Positions 62,781 through 64,000 of a DNA stretch of 64,000 nucleotides are shown here, piece by piece. Location: contig RXIY01000023.1 of NCBI GenBank assembly GCA_003963405.1, positions 18,230 to 82,229 of the forward strand, written 5' to 3'. The stretch is from Hyphomicrobiales bacterium (GTDB lineage: Bacteria > Pseudomonadota > Alphaproteobacteria > Rhizobiales > Beijerinckiaceae). Every line of letters begins with the position of its first letter. The first letter of the stretch is position 1. The notes under the pieces were generated by a model. It was not told the DNA's origin. It made no database searches and was given only the letters and a program-made list of their open reading frames with translations. Both the position numbers and the translations under genes were made by a program.

Positions 62781-64000
62781 TCACTCGATCGTAATGCGCC
62801 CGTCGGTCCTCGGCGCGATGGCGCCCGCCCGGCGGATCGCCTCGATGACGACGGCGGAGACGAGCGGCGCGGCGTCTCCGCTGACGAGAGGCTTCGCGCG
62901 CAGAAAGGCGTCATAGCCATCCTTCCCGCTCGCGAGATAGTCGTTGGTCGCGACCTTGTAGAGGCGCGTTTCGTCGAGCGGCGCGCCAGCCGCCTCGATG
63001 GAGGAGAGGCGGGACCCCGGAACGGCATCGCCCCGCAGCCGAAGGCGCGCGCCGGATATTTGCGCGAAGCGCCCGGCGTCCTTGCCGAGCGCGCCATAGG
63101 CGCTTTCCAGCACGGCGCGCAGATCGGCGCCGCTGAGTTCGAGCGTCACAAGCCTGTTGGCGAAGGGCAGGGCGGCGAGAACGCTCTTGCGCGTCAACGT
63201 GGCGCCGGAGGCGAGAACCGCGTCGCCGCGAATGGCGCCGCCATTGAGGATTGCGACATCCGCGCCCGCCGCCTCCCGCATGGCGTCGGCGAGAAAATCG
63301 CCGAGCGCCGTTTCGCGCGTGCGCACGCTCGCCTTGCGGCCGTCGAGTTCCGTGCGCGTGGCGCCGATCGGTTCGTCGAGACCCTTGTCCAGCCTCGCGC
63401 GGATTTCGACGGCGCGCGCGGCGACCGCGGGGTCCGGCGCCGCGTCGGCCGTATCGAGAATGCGGAACCTCGGGGTCCATGTCACCTTGCGCGCAGGCGC
63501 GTCGGAAATGGAGATGGCGAGATCGACCGCCACGAGCTGCGCGCCGTCGGCCTGCGTCTCGGCGATGGCCGTGCGGCCGTCGAAGGCCACGAAGAGGTTG
63601 TGATCGTGGCCGGAGAGGATGACGTCGACGAGCCCGGTCTTGGCCAGCCGCAGATCGTCCTTCCATTCGGAATGGGTGACGGCGACGATGAGATCGGCGC
63701 CCGCCTCGCGCAGTTTCCTCGCCTCCCGCCGCGCGGTCTCGATGGCGGGCGCAATGCGCAGCGTCCCCGTGTTGGAGCGCTTGTCCGATTCGTCCTCGGT
63801 CAGGCCGAAGACCCCGAGCCGCACGCCATCCATCTCGATGATCCTGCTGTCGGCGAAGCCGGGCATGAGATTTCCCGCGCCTTCGCGCAGATTGGCGGCG
63901 AGGCGCGTCGCCTGCAAATCGCCCATGCGTGAGCGGAAAATGTCTTCCCCAAAGTCGAACTCGTGATTGCCAGGCGTGAAGACGTCGACGCCGATGAGAT
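62781..64000 (-). CDS. 5'-nucleotidase/UshA-family metallophosphatase (5' end beyond the window)
   Basis: The reading frame runs off the right edge. The visible part has the metallophosphatase motif [15 protein letters not shown] at the edge, [14 protein letters not shown], and a C-terminal 5'-nucleotidase domain ([44 protein letters not shown]). These proteins hydrolyse nucleotides or related phosphates, usually in the periplasm; the signal peptide and first metal motif would lie outside. An internal ATG at 63926 is not the true start, since the GNHE motif precedes it. It probably shares a transcript with the CinA-family gene. Confidence 0.9.
   Translation of the reverse strand, partial: LIGVDVFTPGNHEFDFGEDIFRSRMGDLQATRLAANLREGAGNLMPGFADSRIIEMDGVRLGVFGLTEDESDKRSNTGTLRIAPAIETARREARKLREAGADLIVAVTHSEWKDDLRLAKTGLVDVILSGHDHNLFVAFDGRTAIAETQADGAQLVAVDLAISISDAPARKVTWTPRFRILDTADAAPDPAVAARAVEIRARLDKGLDEPIGATRTELDGRKASVRTRETALGDFLADAMREAAGADVAILNGGAIRGDAVLASGATLTRKSVLAALPFANRLVTLELSGADLRAVLESAYGALGKDAGRFAQISGARLRLRGDAVPGSRLSSIEAAGAPLDETRLYKVATNDYLASGKDGYDAFLRAKPLVSGDAAPLVSAVVIEAIRRAGAIAPRTDGRITIE

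Overview
This window looks like a chromosomal segment of a GC-rich alphaproteobacterial methylotroph (Hyphomicrobiales). A type II methanotroph of the Methylocystis/Methylosinus kind is plausible, but no methane or methanol dehydrogenase genes are in view. The evidence is the start of pqqA (precursor peptide of the methanol dehydrogenase cofactor PQQ) facing away from a complete fhcBADC operon for tetrahydromethanopterin-linked formaldehyde oxidation, a serine hydroxymethyltransferase gene as in the serine cycle, a formate dehydrogenase locus, an alphaproteobacterial-style short PutA, and CtrA- and Irr-like regulatory motifs. Nearly all of the window is ordinary, densely packed chromosome. I saw no phage, transposase, CRISPR array, rRNA or tRNA.

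Layout. 1-5 kb: pqqA (cut by the left edge) and fhcBADC. 5-11 kb: small hypotheticals, a DUF1330 protein, PutA, an Hsp20, a 37-residue membrane microprotein and an MFS transporter. 11-16 kb: sdhCDAB, a secreted protein and asd. 16-25 kb: a Tyr-rich secreted peptide, a LolA-like protein, ftsK behind a CtrA-type site, YihY, DUF72 and thioredoxin-like proteins, a PEBP protein and an unknown HELQH protein. 25-30 kb: DUF3147, DUF1259, a YfgM-like TPR protein, der, a poly-gamma-glutamate hydrolase-like protein and a small-molecule O-methyltransferase. 30.6-33.2 kb: rubrerythrin, a CCG-type Fe-S protein and DUF3501 behind an Irr-box-like palindrome. 33-44 kb: prfC, glyA, nrdR, ribD-ribE-ribH-nusB-thiL, hppA and a lipoprotein. 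44.5-47.7 kb: a formate dehydrogenase whose alpha chain is divided into two overlapping genes, with no flavin-subunit genes beside it. 48-55.5 kb: nadE, a DUF1328 protein, a membrane protein, a D-amino-acid aminotransferase, a glutamate-cysteine-ligase-like enzyme paired with a zinc deacylase, and a nuclease-fold protein. 55.5-61.6 kb: a cNMP-binding regulator, an unknown protein, a TPR/outer-membrane-barrel protein, a FecR-domain protein with a 21-proline tail and a CHASE2 adenylate cyclase. 61.6-64 kb: an HD-type protein, a CinA-family amidase and a 5'-nucleotidase-family protein cut by the right edge.

How the genes fit together. C1 metabolism is represented by PQQ, the Fhc complex (formyl-H4MPT to formate), formate dehydrogenase and GlyA. 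Respiration and energy are represented by SDH, a K+-independent type H+-pyrophosphatase and NadE. The two least explained loci are the barrel-FecR-CHASE2 cyclase cluster, which I read as a possible envelope-to-cAMP signalling path, and the rubrerythrin/CCG/DUF3501 operon, which looks iron- or peroxide-responsive. Functions come from motif and family recognition by eye; no database search was run.
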